64,000 nt of DNA from Archaeoglobus sp. UBA230. GTDB lineage: Archaea; Halobacteriota; Archaeoglobi; Archaeoglobales; Archaeoglobaceae. Made by a program: the position numbers and the translations under genes. Positions 49,682 to 59,239 of this stretch are shown here, in pieces. A model generated the notes under the pieces. That model was not told the DNA's origin. It was given only the letters and a program-made list of their open reading frames with translations, and did no database searches. The DNA is taken from the NCBI GenBank assembly GCA_002507545.1, contig DAVR01000026.1, positions 62,001 to 126,000 of the forward strand. The letters are read 5' to 3'. The stretch's first letter is position 1, and every line of letters begins with the position of its first letter.

Positions 49682-52375
49682 ATGGGGATTAGCAGGAGGG
49701 ATTTTCTTAAAATATCGGCTATAGGAGGAACTCTTCTGTCTGGTCTCGGATCATATTACTTTCAGAGGGTTGCAGGAATTCAGCAGAGCGGTGTGGAACT
49801 GAAGACAGTTCGATCAGTATGCTCTCCCAACTGCACTGGAGCTTGTGGCTTTGAAGCGCTCGTTTATAATGGCAGGATTGAAACCCTGACTCAGGCAGCT
49901 GACTATCCCGAATCAGAATACGATCCGCGGGGCTGTCTGAGGGGGCAATCAATGGTCAATCTAATTTACGGGCCGGACAGGCTTAAAAAACCGCTTATTA
50001 GGGTTGGAAAAAGGGGGGAGGGGAAATTCAGAGCAGTGAGCTGGGATGAAGCTCTCGATCATGTTGCCGACAAACTTGTGGAGATAATGAGAAAATATGG
50101 TCCGGAGTCGGTTGCAATTTCGATACAAGTACCGGGTACAGGTTACGTGCATAAAGGGGCGATGGTAAGACTTGCATCAATGTTCGGCTGGAGCTCTCTA
50201 CACGGCTACACCATGAACGGCGATCTACCAGCTTTCTGGTCTCAGACATTTGGTGTGCAGACTGAGGAATTTGAGTCACTCGAATGGGCAAATTCCCGCT
50301 ATGTCGTCATATTCGGTTCAAACGTTATGGTCACTCGCCTTCCAGATGCGAAGTTCCTCACACTCGCCGCAGAGAGGGGAGCAAAGATAGCGGTTGTGGA
50401 CCCCAACTTCACTCCCACAGCGGCGAAAGCCGATGAGTGGGTGCAGATAAACCCCTCAACTGACTCCGCCCTCGCTTTAGGAATAGTTCGAGAGATCATC
50501 AATAAGGGGCTGTACGATGAGGAGTTTATCAAAACTTACACCGACATGCCCCTGCTTGTAAGGCTCGACAACAAGAAGAGGTTGAGGGCACAGGATGTGA
50601 AAAGGCTTAAAGAGGTTGTCGAAAAGATGGATGTTCCCGAATATAGAGAGGTATTCGTCATCTATGACGTAAATAATGGCTTTAAGCCCGTTAATCCCGA
50701 AACCCTCGAGAGGGATTTTGATCCGATTTTGGAGGGAGAATTCGAGGTAAAACTTGTTGACGGGAAGACTGTAAAGGTTAAGCCCGTTTTCCAGCTTCTC
50801 AAGGAGGAGGTTGAAAAATACACGCCCGAGAAGGTTGCTGAAATCATAACCCCACCAAACAGAGACAAGTCTGAATACACTGAAACCATAAGAAGGCTTG
50901 CGGTAGAGATGGCAACTGTAAAACCTTTGCATATCATATACGGGGCGAGTAACTACCAGTGGTTCCACGGAGACCTGAAGGGAAGGGCTCTCTCCTTAAT
51001 AGTAGCCCTCACGGGTAACATAGGAAAGAGTGGAGCTGGTATATCAACCTACGCTGGACAATTCAAGATAAGGTGGCCGCTCGGGGCATGGTGGAGCTTC
51101 AAGGGAAGGAAAAACAAGTGGGTTACCTACCTTCTCTGGATGAACAAAGAGTATAGGGAGAGCGAAGAATTCAAGAAGTACAACAGGGAGACACCATACC
51201 CGAAGAATGATGTCAAAGCCTTTCTCTTCGGATGGAACAATCCCTTCGACCAACACAATATGGCGAACAGAATGATAGAATATGCTGAAAGCGGGGAACT
51301 GGAGCTAATCGTTGCCATTGACTTCCAGATGACCACATCGTGCAAGTGGGCAGATGTTGTGTTGCCGGGAGTGACATGGTATGAGAAATACGAACTCACC
51401 GCAACGATTCTTCACCCCTACGTCCAGATTCAGCAGCCCGCTATTGAACCACTATTCGAGTGTATGCCGGAGATATGGATATTCAAGGAGCTGGCAAAAA
51501 GGCTTGTTGAAAGATGGGACGATGAGGAGCTTAAGAGAAGGATTGCCGAGTTCTACCCGGATTCCCAGCTGTTCATGGAAGAGGAGGAGGCTATAAGAGG
51601 AGGTAGATGGAACCTGAAACTTGCCAGAGAAATAGCGAACAAAGCCTCACTAAAGGCTATCGAGCTTATGCTCGAAACGGGAGGGGAACTTGTCGAAGGT
51701 ATCACACTCGAAAAGTTGCTGAAGGGTCCCGTAAGGCTAAACCTCCCTACACCAAACAAAAGGCAGATTCCGTTCTGGGAGCAGATAAATCTCAAAAAGC
51801 CGTTTCCACCGCAGTCATTCCCAGTCCCGCTCTCAAAAACTGCAAGATTCGTTAAGAGTGGGAGGATAGAGTTCTACAAGGAAGAAGACGTTTTCATTGA
51901 TCTGGGCGAAACTTTGCCGGTTCACAAAGACCCCTTCGTTGATACCGAATACAAGGTAAATCCCGAAGCGAAGATGAAGTATAAGTATGTTTATATCACA
52001 AGAAACGCCCTCTACAGAGTCCACTCGACTCACAGCAACAACATAACGATGCTCGAACTTCAGGACTTCAAGCCAAGAGTATGGATGAATCCTCAAACTG
52101 CTAAGGAGAATGGCATCAAAGAAGGAGATCTGGTTGAAGTTTACAACGATCGCGGCAAAGTTTATGGTTATGCGGTTTTTGATACAGGACTGCATCCGGG
52201 CGTCATAATCTTCGAGCAGGGATGGTGGAGCAGGTATCTGAGGGGGACTTCCTACAACTCCCTCACGTATCCATGGATCAAAGCCACTCATCTCGCCTAC
52301 TTTGTTCCAGGAATATGGGAGCCCACCACAGCATGGAATGAGGCTGCATGCGCTGTGAGAAAGGTTCAGATGTAG
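49682..52375 (+). CDS. psrA: Polysulfide/thiosulfate reductase-like molybdopterin catalytic subunit
   Basis: The 897-residue protein has a Tat signal (GISRRDFLKISAIGG), an N-terminal [4Fe-4S] site (CSPNCTGACG, later CLRG), molybdopterin-binding segments (ALSLIVALTGNIGKSGAGIS; WMNPQTAKENGIKEGDLVEV) and is of DMSO-reductase family length. With an Fe-S and an NrfD subunit downstream it fits PsrABC/PhsABC, which reduce polysulfide or thiosulfate outside the membrane. Arsenate, tetrathionate or sulfite as substrate cannot be excluded. Start ATG 49682 (GTG 49679 also possible), after GGTGGTGTG. Confidence 0.85.
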   Translation: MGISRRDFLKISAIGGTLLSGLGSYYFQRVAGIQQSGVELKTVRSVCSPNCTGACGFEALVYNGRIETLTQAADYPESEYDPRGCLRGQSMVNLIYGPDRLKKPLIRVGKRGEGKFRAVSWDEALDHVADKLVEIMRKYGPESVAISIQVPGTGYVHKGAMVRLASMFGWSSLHGYTMNGDLPAFWSQTFGVQTEEFESLEWANSRYVVIFGSNVMVTRLPDAKFLTLAAERGAKIAVVDPNFTPTAAKADEWVQINPSTDSALALGIVREIINKGLYDEEFIKTYTDMPLLVRLDNKKRLRAQDVKRLKEVVEKMDVPEYREVFVIYDVNNGFKPVNPETLERDFDPILEGEFEVKLVDGKTVKVKPVFQLLKEEVEKYTPEKVAEIITPPNRDKSEYTETIRRLAVEMATVKPLHIIYGASNYQWFHGDLKGRALSLIVALTGNIGKSGAGISTYAGQFKIRWPLGAWWSFKGRKNKWVTYLLWMNKEYRESEEFKKYNRETPYPKNDVKAFLFGWNNPFDQHNMANRMIEYAESGELELIVAIDFQMTTSCKWADVVLPGVTWYEKYELTATILHPYVQIQQPAIEPLFECMPEIWIFKELAKRLVERWDDEELKRRIAEFYPDSQLFMEEEEAIRGGRWNLKLAREIANKASLKAIELMLETGGELVEGITLEKLLKGPVRLNLPTPNKRQIPFWEQINLKKPFPPQSFPVPLSKTARFVKSGRIEFYKEEDVFIDLGETLPVHKDPFVDTEYKVNPEAKMKYKYVYITRNALYRVHSTHSNNITMLELQDFKPRVWMNPQTAKENGIKEGDLVEVYNDRGKVYGYAVFDTGLHPGVIIFEQGWWSRYLRGTSYNSLTYPWIKATHLAYFVPGIWEPTTAWNEAACAVRKVQM

Positions 52376-52391
52376 GCGTGAAGGTGGTAGT

Positions 52392-53147
52392 ATGGTGAGA
52401 TACGGGATGGTCATTGACTTGAACAGGTGCATCGGATGCAGAAGCTGTGCCGTCATCTGCAAGATACACAACTCCTTACCGCCGGGGACTTGGTGGCACA
52501 GGGTGGAGACTGTCGGCTCCAGAGAGCATCATGTGTCTGTAGGGAAGTTTCCCGATCTGAGCGAGGTATATCTTCCAGTCCCGTGCATGCATTGCGACAA
52601 TCCCCCATGCGTGAAGGTCTGTCCCGTCGGCGCTACTTGGAAGAGAGAGGATGGTGTGGTGCTGGTTGACTTTGAAAGGTGCATAGGCTGCAGATACTGC
52701 ATGACCGCCTGTCCTTACGGAGTTAGACAGTTTAACTGGGAAGATAAGGAAAAGGCAATCGAGAAGGGGTTCAGGACAGCGGGTTTTGATGGAGAGTATG
52801 TTGATGGATACAGACATGGATATCCATTGGATCACAGGACGAAGGATGGTAGATTAGTTTACACCCCAGAAAGACCGAGGGGTGTGGTGGAGAAATGCAC
52901 CTTCTGCGTGCAATACATTGATCAGGGATTGAAGCCCGCATGCGTCCGAGGCTGTCCGGGCAATGCCAGAATTTTCGGCGATCTCGACGATCCCAACAGC
53001 GAGATTTCGAAGGTTTTGAGAGACAAGGCTTATATCAGACTGCTTGAAGATGTCGGAACCGAACCAAAGGTTTTCTACATCCTGCCGGTGCGTAAGAAGG
53101 GCAGAGGGATTATTAGCTACTCAACCAAGCTGGAGGTGAAAAGATGA
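52392..53147 (+). CDS. psrB: Four-cluster ferredoxin subunit (PsrB/DmsB type)
   Basis: The 251-residue protein has four cluster motifs: CIGCRSCAVIC, CMHCDNPPCVKVCP, CIGCRYCMTACP and a fourth with CTFC plus CVRGCP. It passes electrons from the membrane subunit to the molybdenum subunit. No signal peptide is seen; co-export with PsrA by the Tat route is usual. It lies 16 bases after psrA and overlaps the NrfD gene by 4. Confidence 0.92.
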   Translation: MVRYGMVIDLNRCIGCRSCAVICKIHNSLPPGTWWHRVETVGSREHHVSVGKFPDLSEVYLPVPCMHCDNPPCVKVCPVGATWKREDGVVLVDFERCIGCRYCMTACPYGVRQFNWEDKEKAIEKGFRTAGFDGEYVDGYRHGYPLDHRTKDGRLVYTPERPRGVVEKCTFCVQYIDQGLKPACVRGCPGNARIFGDLDDPNSEISKVLRDKAYIRLLEDVGTEPKVFYILPVRKKGRGIISYSTKLEVKR

Positions 53148-54358
53148 AATTTAGGGCAGCAATTGCAATACTACTCATCATCGCTGCAATAGGAATTGCA
53201 GCTTGGATTTACCAGCTTCAGGAGGGGTTGATAGTTACCAACATGCGTAATCCCTTCAGCTGGGGACTTTACATCGCCACATGGGCTTTCTTCGTCGGCA
53301 CAGCTGCTGGTGGGCTTGTGGTTTCATCCGCGATCTACATCTTTGGGGCTAAGGAGTTTAAGCCGATTGCTCCTGTGGCTTCTACGACAGCTTTCATCTT
53401 CGCTGTGGGTGCAATGGTTATGGTGCTGCCAGACCTGGGTAGGGTGGACAGAATCTTCAACATCTTCCTGTATCCCAACTTCTCATCCCTCATGCCCTGG
53501 GATCTGATAGTTCTTTCCACCTATGCCTTCCTTTCGGCGATTTACACCTATGTTCTCCTCATGCCGAGGATAGCCGAAAAAGGTGTGCTGGGATTCCTGA
53601 AGAGAGGCTCTCCGAATGTGGACGAACTCAGGGAGAAGTCGGAGAGGTATGCCAAAATCCTCGCTCCCATCGCCCTGCCCTTCGCCATACTCATCCACAC
53701 TGTTACTGCATGGGTTCTGGCAACACAGCTATCAAGACCTTGGTGGTACGGAGGGCTCCTTGCTCCAACCTTTATCGCAGCTGCGATTGCCACAGGTCCA
53801 GCGGTGGTGATACTTGCCTCACTTTTCGTTTACGGATACAACGAGAGACTTAAAAATGCATACAGACTGCTCGCGAAGATTTCTGCATCCTCCTCAGCAG
53901 CTCTCCTCTTCATGTATTACAACGACTTCCTCGTAAGATACTGGTGGGGAGAAGGACTGGAATACGAGGCTCTGGCAATCGTCTTTAAGGATTACCTCCA
54001 CATTCACTTCCTCGAAATCGTGTTCATCCTACTCGCCGCTGCAATTCTTGCAAAAGCCGCAACGAAGATGGGGTTGGTAGTGGGTAGTGTCTTCGTGAAC
54101 GTCGGTGTTTACTTCCACAGATTTCTGCTTATGCCTCCAGCCTATAACGTCTTCGCCTTCCAGATTGAAGGGTGGTCATATCCAATAGCTCTTGGAGAAG
54201 TGAGGGGAAGCCTGCTCAACCCCCAGCCCGTTTTCGTGGACTACTGGAACTATATTCCATCACCGGTAGAGATTGCGATCACCGCAGGGATTTCAGCAAT
54301 TCTACTACTCGTTCTCGTTGCATTGCTGAAGGTTCTTCCAGTGAGCGAGGATACATGA
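53144..54358 (+). CDS. psrC: NrfD/PsrC-family membrane quinone-oxidising subunit
   Basis: The 404-residue protein has about nine to ten membrane spans with GLYIATWAFFVGTAAGGLVV and MVLPDLGRVDRIFNIFLYPN, typical of NrfD/PsrC. It anchors PsrAB and supplies electrons from menaquinol or its equivalent. It overlaps psrB and the chaperone gene by 4 bases each. Confidence 0.92.
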   Translation: MKFRAAIAILLIIAAIGIAAWIYQLQEGLIVTNMRNPFSWGLYIATWAFFVGTAAGGLVVSSAIYIFGAKEFKPIAPVASTTAFIFAVGAMVMVLPDLGRVDRIFNIFLYPNFSSLMPWDLIVLSTYAFLSAIYTYVLLMPRIAEKGVLGFLKRGSPNVDELREKSERYAKILAPIALPFAILIHTVTAWVLATQLSRPWWYGGLLAPTFIAAAIATGPAVVILASLFVYGYNERLKNAYRLLAKISASSSAALLFMYYNDFLVRYWWGEGLEYEALAIVFKDYLHIHFLEIVFILLAAAILAKAATKMGLVVGSVFVNVGVYFHRFLLMPPAYNVFAFQIEGWSYPIALGEVRGSLLNPQPVFVDYWNYIPSPVEIAITAGISAILLLVLVALLKVLPVSEDT

Positions 54359-54828
54359 AAGAGAAGATACTCAAACTCTTTTCCATAATTTTTTCCTATC
54401 CTGATGAGGAGAAACTTAAGACTGCAATTTCCCTTGCTGAAGAACTTGGATTCAGTGAGATAGCAGAGAAACTGAAAGTGGTGGATATGGTAGAACTCCA
54501 GTCTGAATACACACTTCTCTTCATTTCAGCTCACCCCTCAATCCCCTGTCCACCTTACCAGTCCTACTTCGAAGAAGGAAAGGTTTACGGGAGGGCTTCG
54601 GTGAGGATTAAGGACCTCTACCTGAAATTCGGTCTTGACTACGTTTATGAAGCTGAACCAGCAGACCACATCTCTGTCGAGCTCGAATTTCTGTCCTTCT
54701 ATCCCGAACATTTGGATGAATTCAGGGATTGGTTTCTGAAGTTTGCTGACTGCGTGGAGAGAAATTCCAGCATCTATTCAATCTTTGCAAGGGCATTCAG
54801 GATATTTCTGACAGATGCGGGGCGTTGA
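54355..54828 (+). CDS. TorD/DmsD-family redox enzyme maturation chaperone
   Basis: About 157 residues from ATG 54355 (MKEKILKLFSIIFSYPDEEK), overlapping the psrC stop. The helical fold with LQSEYTLLFISAHPSIPCPP and ADHISVELEFLSFY matches TorD-type chaperones, which bind Tat signals and help load the molybdenum cofactor. Its partner is PsrA. A longer upstream open frame lies inside psrC and was rejected. Confidence 0.9.
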   Translation: MKEKILKLFSIIFSYPDEEKLKTAISLAEELGFSEIAEKLKVVDMVELQSEYTLLFISAHPSIPCPPYQSYFEEGKVYGRASVRIKDLYLKFGLDYVYEAEPADHISVELEFLSFYPEHLDEFRDWFLKFADCVERNSSIYSIFARAFRIFLTDAGR

Positions 54829-54854
54829 TGATTTTTACTGGCAATCAGATACAA

Positions 54855-55493
54855 TCAGCCAGCAACTAAAAACCCTACTGCAAACATTAGATGCAAAAAC
54901 AGCAGGGAAAAACCGAATTTTCGAAGGGTGAGACGTTCGGAAATCAACATTACGACAGTTGCGATTACTATGACGGGGATGGAGATGACCAAGGGGGCGA
55001 AAAAGTAGAACACTACAGCGAGAGGAATCAGGGAGAGATAATTTTTTGCATTCACCCCTGAATATATCCTGGAGTCTGCAAGAAAGAAGTTGAAAATCGT
55101 GAGGGAGAGGAGCAGAATGAGGGGGGTGACGATCTGCTGAATTCCTGCACCTGACACAAGAGCCATCATCGGGAAGGGGTAGGTTAAAGCAAGAGCTCCG
55201 AGCTTTGTTGAAAGTCTTCTGTCCCTTGTGATCTTAAGTAATGCGAAGAGAGAGGAGTAGAATATCAGAATGATAACGATTTCGGCATTCAGCAGAGCAA
55301 GGTAAATGGATACCACTGCGAGAACAGAGGGGAAGAGAAGGGAAAAATCCTTCCTTAGATTCATAAGGGGGTTGACTGAAAATAACGAAAGGATTGCGAT
55401 AAGAATTCCAAGAATGCTGAAGTATTTCAACCCCAAAATGGTGGAGGCAAGCCATATGCTTATTACTCCCCCCATCCTTGGCAGGAGCTTCAT
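54855..55493 (-). CDS. Polytopic membrane protein, YwiC-like possibility
   Basis: The 212-residue protein has about seven hydrophobic segments (FSILGILIAILSLFS; IVTPLILLLSLTIFNFF; LVISIPVIVIATVVMLISE) separated by short basic loops (NLRKD, TRDRRLSTK), with no conserved motifs that I recognise. Size and topology resemble YwiC-like proteins found near anaerobic reductases, but the call is weak. It is convergent with the psr operon and 27 bases from its end. Confidence 0.5.
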   Translation of the reverse strand: MKLLPRMGGVISIWLASTILGLKYFSILGILIAILSLFSVNPLMNLRKDFSLLFPSVLAVVSIYLALLNAEIVIILIFYSSLFALLKITRDRRLSTKLGALALTYPFPMMALVSGAGIQQIVTPLILLLSLTIFNFFLADSRIYSGVNAKNYLSLIPLAVVFYFFAPLVISIPVIVIATVVMLISERLTLRKFGFSLLFLHLMFAVGFLVAG

Positions 55494-55572
55494 AAGAAAA
55501 TATTAAAGAACGGGGAAAAATAGAGGTTCTCCCTAAGATTTTCAGTTTTGTCAAACACCCTAAAAAGCTCGC

Positions 55573-56874
55573 TTACTTCCACCCCAGCAATCTCTTCTCT
55601 CCCTCGAGCCTCCTTATCTCAGTCACATCCTGCACAACCTCCAGCGTTCCCAGATATTCCCCCTCATCTTTAACCGCAAAATATCTTATGTGGATCATCC
55701 TTCCGCCGAGATTTATCCAGAACTCGGCAAAATTCCTCTCTCCGTTCCTGAAAGCCTTTAGGATTTTATCAACTATGTGCACACTTCTCGGCGGGTGGCA
55801 GAAGTGAACTTTTCTACCTATGATCGAAGGAGTGCGGGCGAATATCCTGTGCCCCCCTGAGTAGAACCTCACCCTGTCGTGTTTGTCAACGAAGGTGATG
55901 TCAAAAGGTAAAGCTTTGAAGATAGCGTTAATTTCTCTCTGCGAGACGTATCCCTCATCAAGTCTCAAATCCCCCTCTCTCACAACTTCGTATTCGTCGG
56001 GCTTTAGAAGCTGTCCCTTGAGCAAATTCTGCACCTCCTGAGGCAGGTTGATTAGCTGCTCGGCGGATATGGAGGTTTCGATTTGATAGGGATAAAGGGG
56101 CTCTGCTGAACTTTCCCATTTAGGAGGAGAGACTTTGTAGTAGCCTATGAGTTCCTCCTGCTCCCTTATTGCCCTCCACTCACCCTCACTCAGAAGTATC
56201 TTCAGGGTGGGATAGAAGATGTTGTTCTCCCTGAAGACCATATCGAGGAGTGCTGAGGAGACGTCTTTCGCTTTCTCAACAACCCTTCTAATGTAATCTT
56301 CCCACCTCTCTCCCGAATCGGTTGTAAGCAATTTGTGCAAAACTCTCAATCCAGCTCGAATCTCATCGTGCTTGAACCACAAAACGTTCGGGATTGCAGT
56401 TATCCCTCTCCTCTCGATGTAGGGAAATATCAGCATCTCTTCTCTATTGTAGTGGGTGTAGCCAACTTTAAGGAGTTCCGAGACAACTGTTTCCATTTCC
56501 TCCAGAATCTCGTCCTTCATCTCTTTTTCGAGAGTATTGGCTAAGAGTCCAAGCATTTCAGCGTCCTTAACTATTTCTCTGTTTTCGAGATAGAGTGTGT
56601 GAAGGGGATGCCCTTTGGGGATGTCGTCAGCACTGAATGCTCCTTCAACGCTCTCTCTGAAAAGCTCGACATGAATGTCGCACATTTTGGCTATTTCCCT
56701 CGTTGAAATCCCCTCTTTTACGAGTTCCTGCTCTATCAACGGTATTTCAAGGGGGGAGATGCTCGCAAGCACATCCTTAAACTGCTCCTTCAACTCGGCA
56801 ACATCCTTTCCATCGTGTATTTGCCTGAGAAGATTCTTTAACACTTCTTTTTTATCTTCAGAATTAGCATTCAT
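55573..56874 (-). CDS. DUF438/hemerythrin/PAS multidomain sensor-like protein
   Basis: The 433-residue protein shows, in order, a DUF438-type N terminus (EVLKNLLRQIHDGKDVAELK), a hemerythrin-like HHE region (KGHPLHTLYLENREIVKDAE; HYNREEMLIFPYIERRG; WFKHDEIRAGLRVLHKLL) and a C-terminal PAS domain (LPFDITFVDKHDRVRFYSGG; GEYLGTLEVVQDVTEIRRLE). Such proteins are thought to sense O2, NO or iron redox state. It lies divergent from the DUF1858-wHTH-flavodiiron operon, which supports an oxygen/NO role. Confidence 0.85.
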   Translation of the reverse strand: MNANSEDKKEVLKNLLRQIHDGKDVAELKEQFKDVLASISPLEIPLIEQELVKEGISTREIAKMCDIHVELFRESVEGAFSADDIPKGHPLHTLYLENREIVKDAEMLGLLANTLEKEMKDEILEEMETVVSELLKVGYTHYNREEMLIFPYIERRGITAIPNVLWFKHDEIRAGLRVLHKLLTTDSGERWEDYIRRVVEKAKDVSSALLDMVFRENNIFYPTLKILLSEGEWRAIREQEELIGYYKVSPPKWESSAEPLYPYQIETSISAEQLINLPQEVQNLLKGQLLKPDEYEVVREGDLRLDEGYVSQREINAIFKALPFDITFVDKHDRVRFYSGGHRIFARTPSIIGRKVHFCHPPRSVHIVDKILKAFRNGERNFAEFWINLGGRMIHIRYFAVKDEGEYLGTLEVVQDVTEIRRLEGEKRLLGWK

Positions 56875-56981
56875 GAAAAAACACTTCCCAAAAATTATTT
56901 TATCTTTTCCCCGTAAGATTTCGATTTAACTCCCGTAAAATTTCGCGGAAAATAATTTATTGTTTAGTGTTGAGTAACGTT

Positions 56982-57440
56982 ATGGCAGGAATAGCGGATT
57001 TGAGAGATGTATCCTTACCAGAGGCTCTGAGCAGGATGGTTGAAACGCTGGAAGAAATCAGTATTGGGGAGAAGGTTGAGTTTATCCTCGACAAGAATGC
57101 TAATATTGGAGCTATTGTTGAGCACATTTCCGATTATGCTGAGTGCGATGCAGAGCAGAAGGAAAAGTTCACCCTCCTTAGAGTGGTAAAGAAGGCCGAT
57201 TTTGAAATAGGGGAAGAAGAGATTACAATAGACGAGAACACCAACGTCGGAAGGTTGATCGAGAAGTATCCCGATGCTATAGAGATTCTTGCCTCCTACG
57301 GCTTCACACCCCTCAAAAACCCGGTTCTCAGAAAAACCCTCGCCAAAACGATTACTCTTGAAAGGGCAAGGAAGTTGAAGGGCTTGAGTGATGCAGAATT
57401 TCAGGAAATGCTTGAGAAGCTGAGGGCTCTGCAGAAATGA
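56982..57440 (+). CDS. DUF1858-domain protein
   Basis: The 152-residue protein has an N-terminal TusA/DUF2249-like half (SIGEKVEFILDKNANIGAIV) and a C-terminal DUF1858 domain (ITIDENTNVGRLIEKYPDAI; EILASYGFTPLKNPVLRK). DUF1858 often accompanies hemerythrin, DUF438 and hybrid-cluster proteins in nitrosative-stress clusters. I chose ATG 56982; an upstream TTG exists. It is the first gene of the operon with wHTH and FprA. Confidence 0.75.
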   Translation: MAGIADLRDVSLPEALSRMVETLEEISIGEKVEFILDKNANIGAIVEHISDYAECDAEQKEKFTLLRVVKKADFEIGEEEITIDENTNVGRLIEKYPDAIEILASYGFTPLKNPVLRKTLAKTITLERARKLKGLSDAEFQEMLEKLRALQK

Positions 57441-57486
57441 GAGTCTCGAACAAGTGTAATTGGGTTAGATGAGGAGAGTGAGTAGT

Positions 57487-57765
57487 ATGTCACTTGAAGA
57501 GTGGATTAAGGCTGAAAGCCTTGAAAAGGCTGAAGAGTATCACAAAAGATACAACTATGCCATAACCAATTCGATCAGGAGGAAAATACTCAGGATGATT
57601 CAGGAAGGTAAGAGCGAGGAGGAGATAATGCAGAGCTTATCCATAACCAAAAAGCAGCTGGATTATCACCTAAAAATCCTCGAATATGGATTTTGCATAA
57701 AGAGGGAGGGTGACAGGTGGATTGTTACCGAAGCAGGAAATATTGTAGACAAAATTAGGGGGTGA
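57487..57765 (+). CDS. Winged-helix transcriptional regulator (ArsR-like)
   Basis: The 92-residue protein has NYAITNSIRRKILRMIQEGK followed by EEIMQSLSITKKQLDYHLKI, a helix-turn-helix in the style of archaeal ArsR/SurR-like regulators, and an alkaline wing (CIKREGDRWIVT). One Cys lies in the wing region. I chose ATG 57487 with GGAGAG close upstream; ATG 57469 is possible. Co-transcription with FprA suggests a redox-responsive regulator and makes it a candidate for the window's sulfur/redox operator motif, unproven. Confidence 0.75.
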   Translation: MSLEEWIKAESLEKAEEYHKRYNYAITNSIRRKILRMIQEGKSEEEIMQSLSITKKQLDYHLKILEYGFCIKREGDRWIVTEAGNIVDKIRG

Positions 57766-57771
57766 GGGAGC

Positions 57772-58929
57772 ATGGAGATTGTTAAGAACGTATACTGGGT
57801 TGGTGTTAAGGACTGGAACAGAAGAATTTTTGATTCGTTGATACCTCTACCCCAGGGCACAAGCTATAACAGCTATCTGATAGTCAACAAGAAGACAGCA
57901 CTTATAGATACAGTTAACCCCGGATTTGAAGAGAAACTGAGAGAAAACATCGAAAAAATTCTGGATGTGTCAGAGATAGATTACCTCGTCATGAACCATG
58001 CCGAGCCTGATCACGCTGGAGCAATTCCCTATATACTGGAGCTGAGCGATGCTGTGCTATTAACCACGGAAAAGGGAGCTGAGGTAGCCAAATCGTATTA
58101 TGGAGTTCCTAAGGATAGAACAAAGGTTGTAGGAGATGGAGAGGTTATCAGCCTCGGCAGTAAAACCCTGAAGTTCATACACGCACCATGGCTTCACTGG
58201 CCAGAGACGATGTTCACATACCTCGTAGAGGACAGGATACTTTTCCCATGCGATTTCCTTGGCTGTCACACAGCTTACGGCTTCTACGACGATGAGGTGC
58301 CGGAGATCATCTACTACGCCCAGCGCTACTTCGGGGAGATAATGATGCCATTCAGAAACATGGGTAAGAAGGCGATGAAGAAGTTAAAGGAACTCGAAAT
58401 AGACATCATAGCCCCCAGCCACGGTCCAATATACAGAAACCCGGAGAGAATCCTCTCTGCCTACGAGAAGTGGACTGTCGGAGAGACGAGGAGAAAGGTC
58501 ATCGTTGTTTACGCGAGCATGTGGGGAGCTACGGAGAAAATGGTCAACCTGATCGCTGACATTCTTCTCTCAGAAGGTGTTGAGGTTGCAGTCCACAACC
58601 TCGCCTTCGCCGACATAGGAGAGATAGCAAAAGACCTCGTGGATTCGCGGGGAATAGTGCTGGGCACACCTACCGTTCTGGGAGGTATGCACCCCATCGC
58701 GTTGTTTGCTGTAAGCCTCGTTAAAGCACTGAGACCACCACTTCGCTACGGAGTCGCGGTTAGCTCATTTGGTTGGAGCGGTGGAGCGATGAAGCAAATC
58801 AGCGAGATGCTTTCACCTATGAAAATTGAGATTCTCGGTGCGGTGGAAGTTAAGGGCTATCCCTCTGAAGAGGACTTGGAGAAGCTTAGAAGAATAGCAA
58901 AGGAGCTTGCTGAGAAAGTAAAGGGGTAG
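57772..58929 (+). CDS. fprA: Type A flavoprotein (flavodiiron), second copy
   Basis: The 385-residue protein has the diiron ligands HAEPDH (residues 76-81), LGCHTAYGF and SHGPIYRNPE, then a flavodoxin domain (IVVYASMWGATEKMVNLIAD). It is a paralogue of the gene at 7561. Loop differences (for example GVPKDRTKVVGDG) may reflect other donors or NO preference. It is followed 4 bases later by a small ferredoxin gene, a likely donor. Confidence 0.93.
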   Translation: MEIVKNVYWVGVKDWNRRIFDSLIPLPQGTSYNSYLIVNKKTALIDTVNPGFEEKLRENIEKILDVSEIDYLVMNHAEPDHAGAIPYILELSDAVLLTTEKGAEVAKSYYGVPKDRTKVVGDGEVISLGSKTLKFIHAPWLHWPETMFTYLVEDRILFPCDFLGCHTAYGFYDDEVPEIIYYAQRYFGEIMMPFRNMGKKAMKKLKELEIDIIAPSHGPIYRNPERILSAYEKWTVGETRRKVIVVYASMWGATEKMVNLIADILLSEGVEVAVHNLAFADIGEIAKDLVDSRGIVLGTPTVLGGMHPIALFAVSLVKALRPPLRYGVAVSSFGWSGGAMKQISEMLSPMKIEILGAVEVKGYPSEEDLEKLRRIAKELAEKVKG

Positions 58930-58933
58930 TTGA

Positions 58934-59119
58934 ATGAGGGTAAAAGTTGACCGATATCTGTGTGTGGGATGCGGAACGTGTGAGGAAATATGTCCTGAAG
59001 TTTTCAAGCTCGGCGATGACGGAGTAAGTAAGGTTATAGGAAGTTGCGATGATGTAGATTGCTGTGAAGAAGCTGCAGATAACTGTCCGGCTGGTGCGAT
59101 AAGTATTGAAGAAGATTGA
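58934..59119 (+). CDS. Small ferredoxin
   Basis: The 61-residue protein has CVGCGTCEEICP, further Cys in GSCDDVDCCEEAADNCP, and an acidic C terminus. This is the single-cluster, Pyrococcus-like type with an extra Cys. It immediately follows fprA and may be the electron donor for it. Confidence 0.88.
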   Translation: MRVKVDRYLCVGCGTCEEICPEVFKLGDDGVSKVIGSCDDVDCCEEAADNCPAGAISIEED

Positions 59120-59239
59120 CTGGGCTCAAATGTTCTGTGGTCACTATTTTTTAACCTACACTGTCGGGGAGGGTTCTAACTTCCGCCCGGTTCCTCAGCA
59201 TTTTGTCAAACGTTGCCATAGTAATATTTAAGTCTAAGT
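59120..59239. other. Intergenic stretch with a GC-rich patch
   Basis: Between the ferredoxin and the convergent FTR1 gene, 59163-59200 is unusually GC-rich (GTCGGGGAGGGTTC, CCGCCCGGTTCCTC) compared with its AT-rich surroundings. In AT-rich hyperthermophiles such islands can be structured RNAs. No RNA family is recognised, and a T-run at 59145 precedes it. Confidence 0.25.

Noticed and set aside
54172-54354. N-terminal extension of the TorD-like gene into psrC
   Set aside because: It is read in another frame of psrC, is rich in Arg and Ser, and lacks family similarity. ATG 54355 with stop-start overlap is the natural start.
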